Shown here in pieces: positions 48,301 to 63,000 of a stretch of 64,000 bases of DNA. The stretch's first letter is position 1. Each line of letters starts with the position of its first letter. A program made the position numbers and the translations under genes. This DNA comes from Daphnia pulex. Taxonomy: Eukaryota; Arthropoda; Branchiopoda; Diplostraca; Daphniidae. The stretch spans positions 4,154,001 through 4,218,000 of the forward strand of contig NC_060020.1 of the NCBI RefSeq assembly GCF_021134715.1, written 5' to 3'. The notes under the pieces are model-generated. The model saw nothing but the letters and a program-made list of their open reading frames with translations, made no database searches and had not been told where the DNA came from.

Positions 48301-48551
48301 TCGCCACTTTCACCCTGCGATGGACTACTGGCCTGTTCGACGTCGATCCTGGGCGTCGTCGGCGTTTGTGCTGTTGAAGTGGAGGCCGAAACGTCGTTGA
48401 TGTTGTCCGTCTGCTGGTAGCGCTCCTCGCAAATTTCCGGCATGGGCTGGTAGCCTTTCGATTCGGGACTGGACAGATCGTCAAAAGAGTCCTCAAAGGA
48501 GGCGAACGGAGCCGGCCCTAGTTTCTTTTGACGTGCTGTCTTGTTAGCCAT
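42317..48551 (-). CDS. Unrecognised 1457-residue modular protein (ETSFCG / KYATEPRSRP repeats)
   Basis: A 4.2-kb first coding exon (44368-48551) ends with a donor (CGAG then GTGATT) two bases before a chance stop. Two short exons, 42460-42592 and 42317-42373, restore the phase and add about 63 residues (SLAELDNNLDDMEANVLAQS, then EEIPSSSPEEESSISTE), so the protein does not end at the long exon. Six modules of the form R-x-SPSPHRM-x-VETSFCG-x-K (near 47850, 47475, 47215, 46890, 46660, 46405) alternate with five of the form KYATEPRSRP-x-SP (near 47650, 47360, 47050, 46775, 46525). The rest is Ser/Pro-rich and disordered, with poly-Glu at 44540. No catalytic domain, signal peptide or membrane segment is seen. 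The SP-rich modules look like kinase or adaptor docking sites; that is inference. Confidence 0.85.
42593..44367 (-). other. Long intron of the modular-protein gene
   Basis: A 1.8-kb intron, far longer than most in the window, between the long exon and the first short exon. GT-AG borders and matching phase 2 support it. No gene is seen inside. Confidence 0.7.
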
Positions 48552-51081
48552 TATAATGCTCGTCTAAATAACTCTCAGAGAGTACGAGCAACAACAACGC
48601 TGCACATGTATAGGCACAATCAACTGCTCGAGGCTATGATTCAAAACGTCGGTAACAATGGCCGTTTCGACAATCACGTAACGGAATATGTATGCGAGCT
48701 GGATGTGATTGCAAGTCATGGAAAAATCAAAATTAATAAAAGACGAATGAATTTAATCGTTTCGACTGCTGGGCTATGAGAAAACTTTCGTGCAACACCA
48801 CTCGACGCATCGATCGATTCCTTTTTTTTTCGACTGGTTGGGGGGCACCTTATCACCTATTTAGTCGTCCTTGCAGCCATTTCTATCCATTCCCTGTTGT
48901 TCGCTGTGTCGTTGCTCTAAAGCGACCGAGGCATTGGGGAACCATCTCTCGTCCAAGTGACGTGGCCGTTGTCCTCTTCTCAAACTGTCCAGCACTGTCC
49001 TTTGGTGGCCGCCACTAGAGTTGCCGTAGAAACCAACACGAACACACAAGACACTTTTCGATCCGTTATTTGCAAACTGCACGACACACACCTGCAATGA
49101 GTAGTCAAAATAGGGGTTTGATAAGGAAATGAGTGCACTGTGAAAAAACACGACTGAAAAGTGATTGGGAGCCGAAAAGAATGTGAGCCCGTCGTCGTTC
49201 GATTTCCGGGCTAGAAGCTTTCGAGCCTCTATACACCAGCAGCAAGCCTTACGGTAGCACTGAGGCAGATTTGGCAGTCGGTGGCATTGATCGCCGCATC
49301 GTCCCACCCCCCTCTCCATTTTTTTACCCTCCATGACGCAACGACACTGCACATCCTCTCCTGCGCAGCTCCTCCATCACGAGGGGGGGGGGGGGGACCA
49401 TCGTGATGGAGGGACTTGAAGACCAAGAGCTCAGACAAACGAGAGGTTCTTTTCCCCGGCCACAATGCCCATGTATTTTAGTCTAGTCAAGTATGCACAC
49501 AATAAAGGTAATTTTTCTTGACATTCGGCATCTGGGATTTTTAGGGGGTTTGATTTTCCACCGTGTCGATAATCGACGTCTAACTCTGCAGTATTGGAAG
49601 CCATTGATATTGGACACTGCACTCGTTACAGTATACCTATATACAAAAAAAAACGTCACTGGTATGACATCATTTATGGCCACGGTTAGTCAAATGTAGT
49701 AAATGTGTGATTTGCATTGTCGTTGAACTGGGGGGAACCGATAAGTTTGTCATTTTAGTAACCGTTTTGTCGACATGAAATTGTTGCATGTCGCACGTCC
49801 ACTTTGTGCTCAACCAACTGCTGTCCTGCTGTCAATTTGGAATGAAGGACAGATGGCACGTGGCTGGCCGCCATCAATGGTTAAACGACACACTAAATAA
49901 CAAATACAAATGGCATCATAGAAACGGCTGGCTTTCAAGGCGCAGCCAACGATTCCTCCCGCGCGTACAATTTCCTGACGTCTAAAACAAGAATTCTGAA
50001 TTAGAATCGATTCCCAGAAAATGTGTATCATACAGTAGCAAAAAGAGGAGGAGAGCGCACGCACACACACACAACTGTAACAGTCAAAAAAAGTCCCACG
50101 CGTAACCTCAGGTGCATAGTTTTGAGAGACCCGAACGATAAGAAGACGAAACGAGGAAAATGAATTTCCATGCCATTTTCACAATTTTTCAATGATAAGC
50201 AAAAACGGTAGAGAAAGGGATTCGAGAAACAGTTGTGAGGCAGAAGGATATAACAAATGGAGGAGGCACCAGCCCTCATGCGAGCTGTAATTCGTGGAGG
50301 TGTCAAAAGAAGAAACGAACAATTTGATCTTTTCATAGGGAAGGAGGACATCGAGGGAGAGGAAAAGAGAAGTAATAAACGAATGAAACCAACGACAAAG
50401 AATTAAAGCAAACACAATCCCCCATTTTTCATTAACTGTTCACTGGGTGGGTTTTTACCAAGATTAAGATCGCAATTTAACAATCAAAAAAAGGAAGAAA
50501 GAAACAACAAAATTTCTCAATAATTATTAAGAGGTCAACAGGGCAGCTGAAGGAGGGAAAAACGGGAGCTATGTACTAAACTAACTTGGTAACCTCTTAT
50601 TTTTTAAAAAACACGGACGATTTTCTAGACGGTAAATAGTAGAAATGTTCCCTCCCCCCCCCCCTTAATGTTTGAACGGAAATGATGTCTTCATTCTTAC
50701 TGGTATATTCTACTTCTAAGTCGGTACGACGGTCGATTGACTTGAGGCTATCGAAGGCCAGCTGCACCGGAATTTGTCGGAAGGGATTGGTATAAAAGAA
50801 AGAATAAACCGTGGCGACTGTCTCTGAACTAGACCCCCCAATCCTGTTTTAACTAAATGCATTTTTTTTTTACTTGTCGGGCAAAAGTCCCGCAAAAGAC
50901 CCGCCGTCTATTCTAGACAAGAGACCATGCGTGTGGTTCTCTTTTTTTACACCGGCTTCAATATTCGGCACTGGCAGGGCAAGTGTGTACACGATTTGCG
51001 ATGCACACCCTATAACTGGGCTCTGTAGTTTTTGTAGTTTTCGTTTTTCGAAGGATTCGAGAAGAAATTGCAAGGCGGAAC
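48552..51081. other. Promoter side of the modular gene and 3' UTR of Akt
   Basis: The left part should hold the 5' UTR and promoter of the minus-strand modular gene; the right part the 3' UTR of Akt. A G run lies at about 49382-49396 and a C run near 50655. No coding region is supported; no clear AATAAA on the minus strand was spotted close to the Akt stop. Confidence 0.4.
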
Positions 51082-53331
<2,250 letters not shown>

Positions 53332-55084
53332 TATGAAAATACCTAGAATAAATTAAAATGTTCTAGATTTGAAATTGGAACAGCAATGAGATCACAACTG
53401 GACTACATAAAACAACAATATGGGAATTGAGGAGCGGAAGCGATTGAAGAGATAATCCGCCTTAAATTTCCTCACATTGTCAGCTCCAGATGTAAATAAA
53501 TATTTTCTTACCATTAATTTATTTGATGAACCATCAAAATATTGTTTTTTTTTAACCGAACTAGAAAATTTCTAGTTGTTTTCAGAAGTGCGTGATTTTC
53601 CTCGTTGGCAAGCAGTAAGAATGCAATGGCTGCACAGCGCCATAATTTAAATAACGACAGTTTTACGAACTAGAAAACAAAAGAGTAGCAGCGTACGCCA
53701 GGGTTCGAAAAGCGCCAAACTCGAAATGACCACGTAGACGATATGAAAAAGTCACAACGTAGCATTGAACAAAGTACGTTATGTAATGTTAAATAAATAA
53801 AATTCCTCTCTTTTTCAATAAAAATGTGATTGACGTTGTGTGCGACGTTGGTAGAGGAATTGTTGTGCACTGATATATCGAATGGTATGTTCGTTAGCTC
53901 GTATGTATTGCTATTGATTATACGTTCATTGGTGTAGATATCAACTGGAAACTAGGATAGAATTTCATGTCTACCAGGAAATCCTGTTTCTTTGGAAAAA
54001 AAGGCGTTGCTTGAGAAGTGCATTTACATTGATTTTTTTTCTCTCATTCGTTCTTTCGACATTTTTTCTAGCGAAGAATGTAATGTAACGTTTCTTATGA
54101 CTTATCTGACCCTATTAGTCTTTCATTCCGAAATCTAATCAGGTGTTAGAATCAACTCGTAATCTATCCACAATTCACATTTTCTAAATGCAGGAAGAAG
54201 TAAGGAAGTAGGGTTGACACAAATCGTGAAATGAATTCTTATGAAATCTGATAACGAAGGACGAAACTATTGATTTAAAATTTAAAATAAGCAGTTTTCT
54301 CTTCTGAAAAATATATTTTGACAGTTTACTGTTGCCTTACGTTGTTGATATTACCAATTTACGACAAAAATAATGTTCTCCAATCCTAGAAAAGTCAAAT
54401 AATAACCATGAAATTCTCAGAAGACTTTTAAAACAAACAATTTAAAACGTTGAACAGTTTACCAACGATTTGTATGCTATACGCTGTCGCTGGTCGAGAA
54501 TTCAAGACGGAAGTCTAACATTAAAAAAAATAGTTTCTCAGTTTTTTTTTAATTTTTTATGTCGTTCAACGTTCAAGCGTGATTTTTAAATCAGTAAGTC
54601 TGACTAAGTCGCGTCTTGAAGAGAAATCTATGTTCCTAGTTCAAGGTTACACCATTCACTAAGAACTAACAAACAAAGATTTTTTTATTTAAAATTTTGT
54701 TAAAATTTACTTTTTTTTAATGTCTCTCGATTCTAAATTGAAATATTTGATATGGCAACCTGCATCCTGCTGACATTCGTATTCTGTGCTTTCGTTCGTC
54801 TGCTTCTAGCACGTGCTTGGAATATTTCGTCAACATCGTCAATATCAGGTCAGCTAAAAACTTTTTTTGTTTAATGTGTATTTCCATCGTTCAGTCATGA
54901 CATTAATATTTAGAAATATTTTTCAAGTCTTGCAAGATATTTTCATTTGATAGGAATACAAATACTTACTGTTGTGCTAAAAATTATGTAAAAAAATGTT
55001 AAGTTGCTGGGATGTGGGATAGCAATAAATTTTGTTTTTCTACACATATACTGTAATGCTGGAAATTTTTGTATTTTGAGCAGC
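53332..55084. other. Divergent intergenic region, Akt / AAMP
   Basis: AT-rich, with no long open frame. It should carry both promoters. A probable AAMP leader exon ends at the donor at 54848 (ATATCAG then GTCAGC), with its acceptor at 55082-55083. Within it an ATG at 54752 opens a hydrophobic frame (ATCILLTFVFCAFVRLLLA) that would run past the splice out of frame with AAMP. Confidence 0.5.
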
Positions 55085-56665
55085 ATGGGTGAAACCAATA
55101 CCCCTCCTGTTTCTCCACGTGATCAAGAGCCCAATGATTCTGATGAAGAAATTGTCGGAAACCAGAACGAAGATGAAGACTTTGAAGTGATTGAAGTCTA
55201 TGAAGAAGATATTGAAAATGAAGAGGGAGCAGAAGGTGAGGATGGTGAAAATGAAGCAGAAGGTGAAGATGGAATGGAAGAACTAGACATACCCGATGAT
55301 GCTTTATTAACATTCAAGCAACATACTGGTAAGTGCTTCTTGATGCTGATCGATACCATGCAAGTGATTACAATTTGCTCAAATATTTTAATCTTCCACA
55401 GGTTCAGTGTTTTGTTGTTCTTTCGAACCCAAGGAAAGTAAACTGGTTGTGTCGGGTGGAGAGGACGACAAAGCATATGTGTGGAATATCACAGATGGCC
55501 AGGTTCTTTTTGAATGTACAAATCATCAAGACTCTGTCACCTGCGCACTTTTTAGTCATGACGGTTGCTACGTCGCCACAGCTGATATGGCCGGCTTAAT
55601 CCAAGTTTGGAAGGTGGCAACCAAATCTGTCGTTTGGACATTTGAAACGGGAGATTTAACTGTAAGACTTATTTGAAAAAAAAACAAGCGATATGAATGT
55701 TGATTATTATTAATTTTTTTCTAGTGGATAGATTGGCACCCAGCATCCCATATTTTATTTGCTGGTACTGACGCAGGAGACACTTGGATGTGGAAAATTC
55801 CGTCTGGAGATTGTAAAACTTTACCCGGTCATGGAGAGAGGAACGAATGTGGCAAAATTCTTCCAGATGGTATTACTGACGATAAAGAATCTATTGGCTT
55901 GATTTTGAATTGTAATTTATTAAAACAGGTAGGCGGATAGCTGTTGGCTACGTTGACGGTTCGGTGAAAGTGTTTGATTTGAAAACCTTGGCTGTTCTTC
56001 AGCACTCAAATGGAGGACAAACTCACACGAATGGTGTTTCCTCGATCGATTGTCATCGCGACAATAACTTGATTGTCTCCGGATCTTTTGATTCTACAGC
56101 CAAACTATACAACAGTCAAACTGGCAAAGTATTTATTAACACCATTTTCTCATAAATTAAAAATCCTTAATAAATATTTGCCTTTTGCAGCTTTTGTGCA
56201 CCTTGTCCTGCGTGGGCGTTGGTGGTTCTGAAGATCAGAGCTCAGTCGAAGCAGTTTCGTTTTGTCCTGAAACATCCGTGAACCTCGTCGTCACAGGCAC
56301 GCTGAGCGGGAAAATCAGTTGTTGGGACATACCAACTCAAATCGAAAGGCAGTCGTACGATCAGTCAGCAGGAGTCGTGAAGCTCGTGTGGCATCCCAAA
56401 CACACGCATCTACTCTTCTCCGCTGGTCTGGACGGCGTGGTCCGTTTGATTGACTCTAGAAGTGGTACCCTGGTGCGCGAGTACAGAGGCCACACGGCCG
56501 ACCTATTAGACATTTCCGTGTCCTTGTAAGTATTTCTAGATTTAAATGTTGTAACTGATTTCCCGAATTTTAAAATATTATTTCCTTTGCAGCGATGGTT
56601 ACCATCTGGTTACGTCGTCGGACGACCAAACTTGTCGAGTATTTGAAGTGAACGTTGACCATTGA
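55085..56665 (+). CDS. AAMP: Angio-associated migratory cell protein (AAMP), WD40 repeat protein
   Basis: Six exons: 55085-55328, 55402-55661, 55725-55869, 55929-56128, 56191-56525, 56593-56665; 418 residues (human 434). The acidic N-terminus (about 75 residues, [15 protein letters not shown]) is typical. WD40 repeats follow: [136 protein letters not shown] and a last [17 protein letters not shown] and CKTLPG patterns match the human protein. The family acts in cell migration, and the yeast relative Sqt1 is a ribosomal-protein chaperone. The start at 55085 (GCATGG, G at +4) follows an acceptor, so the leader is spliced. Confidence 0.95.
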
Positions 56666-57834
56666 GAGTTGTGTGCCTTTGAACCATCGCCAACTGCTTC
56701 CTCATCCATCGTGACCGAAGATTCTCGGTTTGACAGTTATTCACCCGTGCTCTTTTGGTATCCAAGTTTGTTTGTTTGTTTTTTCAATCTCTCGGCTTGT
56801 TATGTAATTATCGAAAGAAAAGACTGAAGAGGAAGAAATCCATCTCAATTGAAAAATTCCTGCCGTCTCCAGTCCACCAAGTCTTTCTCTTTTGCTTGGA
56901 GGGTTTTTCTCAGCCAAGACAGGTAGTAGTAGTAGTATACCAGTGGCCAATAGGCCGAATCGACCAGTGTATTTATATCGCAGCCTGATACACTGGCTTT
57001 AAAAAATGGGGGTGACGACGACAGAGATGGATGAAGAGACTTGCGAAACGTATTGTAGACAAGATATGGATTAAGACATATGGGTTGTGGATGTAACAGG
57101 AGGAGGAGCATATATAGTGCTGAGAGAGGAGCTGGTTTTGGAGCAGTTGTCTTGGAGAGCGGAAAGGATTGCAGAGTCAAAAGCCAACGGTTAATGAGTG
57201 ATTCCAAAAATTGATGTCATTTTACGTGAGAGGGAATTACAGGCGAACAATACCACAGCGTTTATCGTATATATATAATATGTATAAATAACATGGAGAC
57301 ATAAGGTACACGTGTGTATAGTCAAATCACAAACGGACTGTCTGCACTTCGCATACCAAATCGATTCGACCTCGGGGGGAGTCCTGCGATGGCTCAATTT
57401 CTGTTTTGTCTAGAGCCGTTTCGTTGGCTGGAGACTTTTTTCGTGTTCAACTGGGCACGCTTGCGCGACGATTCACATCCAAATGTACTGTACGTGTCAC
57501 ACTTTCAGTCTTGGTTTTTCTTCATTTTTTTTTTGCTTCAGTTTGCTCTACAAATTTGAATGATGGCCACTTGCACGGCCATACCCGTGGGGTCTAATCT
57601 CTTTAACAGCCTCGTACAAAGAAGAGCAGCTCCAGAAATTAGATAATATCAATCCGGGGGCAGTGAGAATTGAGAGGAAAAGGCGCAATTGTATCGTCGC
57701 ATTATTCTTCGTCAACTTTTGAAATAGTTATCATAGTTTTTAATTTTGTATTTGTTCATCATTTCATTTTTGTTTGTCTTCTTCTTCTTTCTACTCAGTG
57801 GGTTGATTTTCTCGTCCTTGGAACTAATTGCGTC
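56666..57834. other. Convergent intergenic region, AAMP / CRISP
   Basis: No supported gene. It holds the two 3' UTRs. The boundary between them cannot be set; minus-strand coding might extend here if the CRISP gene splices again at its last donor-like site. Confidence 0.4.
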
Positions 57835-60081
57835 TTACGCTTTGATGCGTCCGAGCTGCGTGTAGATTTTACCGGTGCACTCACAAGTGGCCCGACAGTG
57901 TTTTTTCCTGTCGAGTCCTTCTTTGGAATTGTTGTGGCAGAGCCACTGATTCCACGTGGTGTTGAGCTCACGACAATTGACCCACAAATCGGCGTACGAA
58001 CACGAATTGGTGCAGAGCTTGCGCAGTTTGCACGAGCCTTTGCAGCGGCCGCACGACGGACCCTTCTTGTAAGGACGGCCCAGACGTTCCATGTAGTTGC
58101 CTCTGTCGGATAAACGAGAGTCCCAATCAATTGTCAGTTAGTCAATTGGTTGGCCCAGATGGAAAACAATTAGAAAAACGAAACTTACATGGGGCAATAA
58201 TTGCAGACGTAGTTGTAAAAGTATTTCGGATGTTTGATGGCCGATCGTCCGCCGGAGCGCTTAGTCGCCCTGGAGCGTTTGTCGGGCCGGTACGGACATT
58301 TGGTGAATCCGCATCCGACTTTGTGAGTCGCCGCCCACACCATTTGCGTGTAGTGGCCGACCTCGAAGAGATTGTTCTGCGGCGAGCCGTACGTAAAGTT
58401 GTGCTTTTCCAGGAACCACGTTTTGGTGGCAAACATCCTAATTTCCCAAAATATTTTCTCCACATCAATCATTTCGACTTTTCGATAAAAAAAATGATAA
58501 AATTTTTTCTGCGTTGCAAATCTATTTTTGTCAATATCTAATTTTATCGTATCATCCGATTTTTATTCTATTTCTTTTATTTTTTTAACTCAATCATTTT
58601 TATTGAATATTTGTTTTTTTAAGACAAATTCAGTGAAAACTCGACAATGTAAATTTTTGAGTCAATTTCCGACTCAATTTTCGCAATCTGGCAAATGCAA
58701 AACTAAGATTGCAGACTAGAATTTGGCGAAAACATGAACCCTGAACCGTGTGTTTTTTGTTTTTGTTTTTTAAATTTGAAAATGTGAGAAAATACTAGAA
58801 ATCATAGATAAAACCTACTAGAAAATAGTTTGTGCACTACACAACAGATATTCTACTATTCTGACAGGTAAGTTTTTCTTAATTTTTTAAACCTGAGTGT
58901 GAATTATTTTGTCGAGTAAAAAGCTGGTAGGGGCAGGCACAGACATAGCTTTCTTTCTTGTCAGAGGCCACCGTGGCCAAATTAGAAGAAAAACTTGAGA
59001 AAATAATTTTAGGTATGAGTTGCTTCCTTGTCCAACATCATCAATGTGAACAAGTCACTTGGTGGTTATCGTTGATGAAGCAAACACTCAGCACTACGTA
59101 CAGGTTTTTTCAATACATTGAGCACTAGGAATATATATATTTATTGAGTTTTATACTTGGAAACAAGATAAAACTGAATAATCAACTAAAATATCATCTA
59201 GTTGATTATCTTGTTTAAACTCAATTTTGATTTCGTGAATTTAAAAAAAAAATTAAGTTCGCACTGCTATTACTCACCATGGAACTTGATGAGTGGATAC
59301 GAAAATGTTTTGCCCGCAAGATCCAAAGTCATCGACCCATCGTCCGGTGACATTGTCGTGGATCAGAAATTGGCACTGGTCCGCCCAGCGCTGCGCGTCT
59401 CTGGCGGCTTCGGCATGCCAAGTCTGTTCGCCCGATTTGTGTGTGTGTGTGTTGCAACAATTCAGGTCCCGTCGTTGGTGTACGCCGCCACGCCATTCAG
59501 CCATTTGTGAAACACGCCAGAGTGATCAAAGAAACAAAAATAAGAACACGGTCCGATTGTTAGTTGATCTTTTATGCGTCGCACCCATCCATTCATGCTG
59601 CAGCGCAGGTGTCTGTATACCCCCACCGGCGAGCAAATAAGAAAATGAAAACCTTGAAAATTTTCTTTTTGATTTTCTTTTCCAGCCAGACAAATTGACT
59701 TGACCCAGGCTCTGTCGCAAGGAGACAAACTTGTTTTCGTTCTTGTTTTTTCTTCTATTCTTTTTCCTTGTTCCAATCGAAATCAAATCAGAAATGAATA
59801 AAAAAGCGACCCCAAAATGGCGAGTCATTGAGGCGTGCGAATCAATGATGCTGATCATTGTTGACTCGTTTTGCTGGACGTTGAAAAATAGCGAGACTAG
59901 ACGATTTGCGGTCGGGAAAGAAAAAAAAAATAAATGTTTCTTACCATGGCCAGCATGTCAGCGGCGGGAGGATGGACTCGTGATCGGAAGAAATTGTGAT
60001 ACATCACGATCTTCTTCTGTGTACTTTGGTGTACGGGGTTCAGCATTTTCACTGGCACTTTGTCTCCAAAGAATTTCGGCC
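57835..60081 (-). CDS. Secreted CAP-domain protein with CRISP-type C-terminus (5' exon not found)
   Basis: Four exons in phase: 59945-60081, 59278-59423, 58189-58437, 57835-58102; 266 residues after a missing first part. The CAP domain is complete: QKKIVMYHNFFRSRVHPPAA, TWHAEAARDAQRWADQCQF, CGQNIFVST, GHYTQMVWAATHKVGCG with the usual His and Glu set, then YNYVCNYCP. A cysteine-rich tail (CGRCKGSCKLRKLCTNSC, then CHNN and CRATCECTG) has the spacing of the CRISP hinge/ion-channel-regulator region. The family is extracellular and includes sterol-binding, venom and immune members; the role here is open. The first exon starts with two bases finishing a codon, so a signal-peptide exon must lie upstream, beyond 60081 and perhaps outside the window. 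The end may extend if CACCG/GTAAAAT is used as a donor. Confidence 0.85.
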
Positions 60082-63000
60082 CTGTAACGGGACGAAAGTA
60101 TCAAGTCATCCGCCATTCACATTTGCATAATACGCGTAATAATAATGTAACAAATGGTTGGTTGGTTGGTTGGGGGGTAGGAGAGAGAAAAATGAGGTTC
60201 GTTCAAGTCAATAAAAAAAAGAAGAAAAGGTATATTCGTGCAGTCTACACAATTCACTCTTGTGTACATGGCTCCCGCGTACGTGAGAAATGTTTTATCA
60301 GTTTTCTTTTCTTCTTTCTCCCTTTTCCATTGTTCTTTTTCTTGTGGTGGTGGTGGTAGTAGTTGTGACTGATTGCGGGGATCGATAGCCAAGCCAACAA
60401 ACCTGTTCTTTTTTCTTTAACCAGAATATTTTAACTACAGCTGCTTGATATTTTCCAATTTGTTTGGTCTTTATTTTGTGATTTTTCTTGTTGTCGCTGT
60501 CGACAACTTTTTTGGGACGATAAGACTTTGGGTTGTTTATTTTTCATTCTCAGACTGCTCGTGTTCAGTTGGGAAAACTTACAAAACGTGTGGCACGGAG
60601 AGTGTTTGTTACGCTCTTTTAAGGTGACCCAGGACAGGTGTTTTTGTTTGTTTTTCCAGTGAAAAATGGCTGAAAGAAAGTCGTTCTCTTGTGTCCATTC
60701 AAGGATTCTCGATTTTTCGTCGATTGACGCTGGTGGCCATCCACACACACACACAACACCTTATTATTATTTTTGTATTCTTTTCTATTTGATTGCGGGT
60801 CAGCAGCAGCCAGCCAGCCAGCAGCTGATGTGTGTTTTTGCGCTCGTTTCGAATCGACGCGCGAGTGTTTGCGTTTCTTTCCTTTTTTTTCACGCTCGAC
60901 TCGACTCGACGAGGAGGAGAATGTGTTGGCGAGGCGAAAAAACACACGACCAGCAGTTCACTCATGTTGATACAAGTTGGGCTAATTAATACGTACGAGA
61001 CTGGCTCTCCCTTGAGGGACGGAAATAAAGTCAAACGCGCAGTTTTAAAAACAGGCCGAAGAAATAGAAGACGGACGGCAGGCAGGCAGAGTGTGTGACC
61101 AGTGGCAAACAAAACTGCAAAAGTCTCTTTCTCTCTCTCTCTTGAGCTAAGAGATCCTCCCTCGTTATTGACCCAATTGGATGGGCCATGGAAGGTGGCC
61201 AAGTTGTGACAAACGAGCTCACACGACACACGGACACTCCATGTGGGTTCCTCCTCCTCCCAGTCCAGTCCGGCTGCTGCTGTATGTGTGTCCCGTCCTT
61301 TTCTCGTTTCGCCATATTTTGTTTTATTATTTTTTTAATTTTCTCCCGCGCCAGACTGAACTGATCTCGACCGCGTGAATCACGAGGCATTACCATCGTC
61401 TCCTTTCTCACCCGGGAATGGACTGGACTTGGCCGCCTTGACAGCAGCCAGTCGCTATAGCCGAAATGTCTGGTTGTCATGGTTACCCGGCGTGCACAGT
61501 ATTTATCCCGCGACTATTCCCCCCCAAAATCAAAATGGCAACGATAGTGCACACATATGTAATCCTGCAATAAATCCATACATGTCGGGAAAAGAAGAAT
61601 ATCAAGCGGACAAGACTGTTGGGTTCCGCTTCTTCTTTTTGCTTTGGGTCAGTGACGAGTGCAGCAAACGAGCGCACTCGGATTTTAAATTCCCAGTCAA
61701 GTCACTGGGCTAATTGCGTAAGTGTGTAGAGAGAGAGAAATGATTGGAAAAGCGGGGCCCTCCACTAATGTGGGACAAGTTCGTGAGCGATGTTGTAACA
61801 ACAACAAACACAAGCGCGGCGCAAGTGTGCTGTCCATCTCAAACCATCCAACCCACTGATGCAATGCGTGTGTGTGTGTGTTGCCGTAACCTTCATCATC
61901 TTTGCACTCACGTCCGACACCTTTTTTTTCATTTCATTTCTTCGGGAGAAATTTCTGATTCTATTTTCTTTAGGCTCTTTTTTGAGGTGGTGATTGCGTG
62001 ACCGGCACCTCTGCTGCACACTAGTCTCTCCCGATAGATGTGTGTGTGTGTGTGTCTATGCTATTTATTATATATAGGTCATCGTCAATCTCTCAGTGTG
62101 GTCGCTCCACTTATTTTCTCTCTCTCTCTTTCTCGCCTTGCGTCACTCTGGTCCGGCCAGGGCAACACACACGCCGGTTGCACGCGGAATCCCGCAGTTG
62201 CGAATTGAGGTGGTGGCGGGTGGAATTCGGGACCACCCGACTTGTTCTCTCTCTCATTTTCTCTCTCGCCCAGCACACACACACGTACACGCCCCTCGCC
62301 GTTCAGGTCTGTCGGATATGAAATGATGCGACAGGGCAGAGATGGTCGGCGATGGATCGAGTCCAGGAATGCGACGTCAAATCACCACGGGACGACGGCG
62401 GGACACGCCTGTCCCCCTCCTCCTCCTCCTCCTCTTGCTGCCCGTCCATTTGGTGGTCCAGCACTCTCTCTTTCTTTCGATTCGCAAAGTTGGTAGAGAC
62501 ATAAATCATTTAAACAACTCCTCCCAAAGGCAAAGAAGTTAAATGAAATTTATTTGAATTCTCTTTTTTCCTCTTGGTGGTTTCTGCGAGCGATTAGTTT
62601 TATTTCTTTTAACTTTTGTTCGTTGGTGAATAAAAAAACGAAAAACCAAAATCCAAAAGGAAACAAAACATTTTTCGCTAACCGGGACGTGAGCCAATCT
62701 AAACCTGACCCAGTTTCGTTATCTCACAGACGTTTAGTAGACCAGCGAAAATAAAAATGGCAAAAATGAAAACAAGAATCTACATTGAACCGAAATTGCA
62801 TGACTTTTTCTCTTTTTTAAGACGGGCGGTTCTTTTTTTTTATTATTCGCCCGGCAAAATGTGGTGTGTGTGTGTGCGTCTATCCATAGAAAACTGATAT
62901 CAAGGTCGTCGCGGCTGACCTGCGAATCTAAAAATTCGCTGTCCCGAATTTTTCATAGAAGCGAAACGCGCCATCATTTGAATGACTGGACTTGGGTCAC

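Noticed and set aside
47572-48420. 282- and 237-codon plus-strand frames opposite the modular protein
   Set aside because: They mirror the G/C- and Ser/Pro-rich coding strand; the minus-strand frame is 1.4 kb longer on each side of them and has clear repeats.
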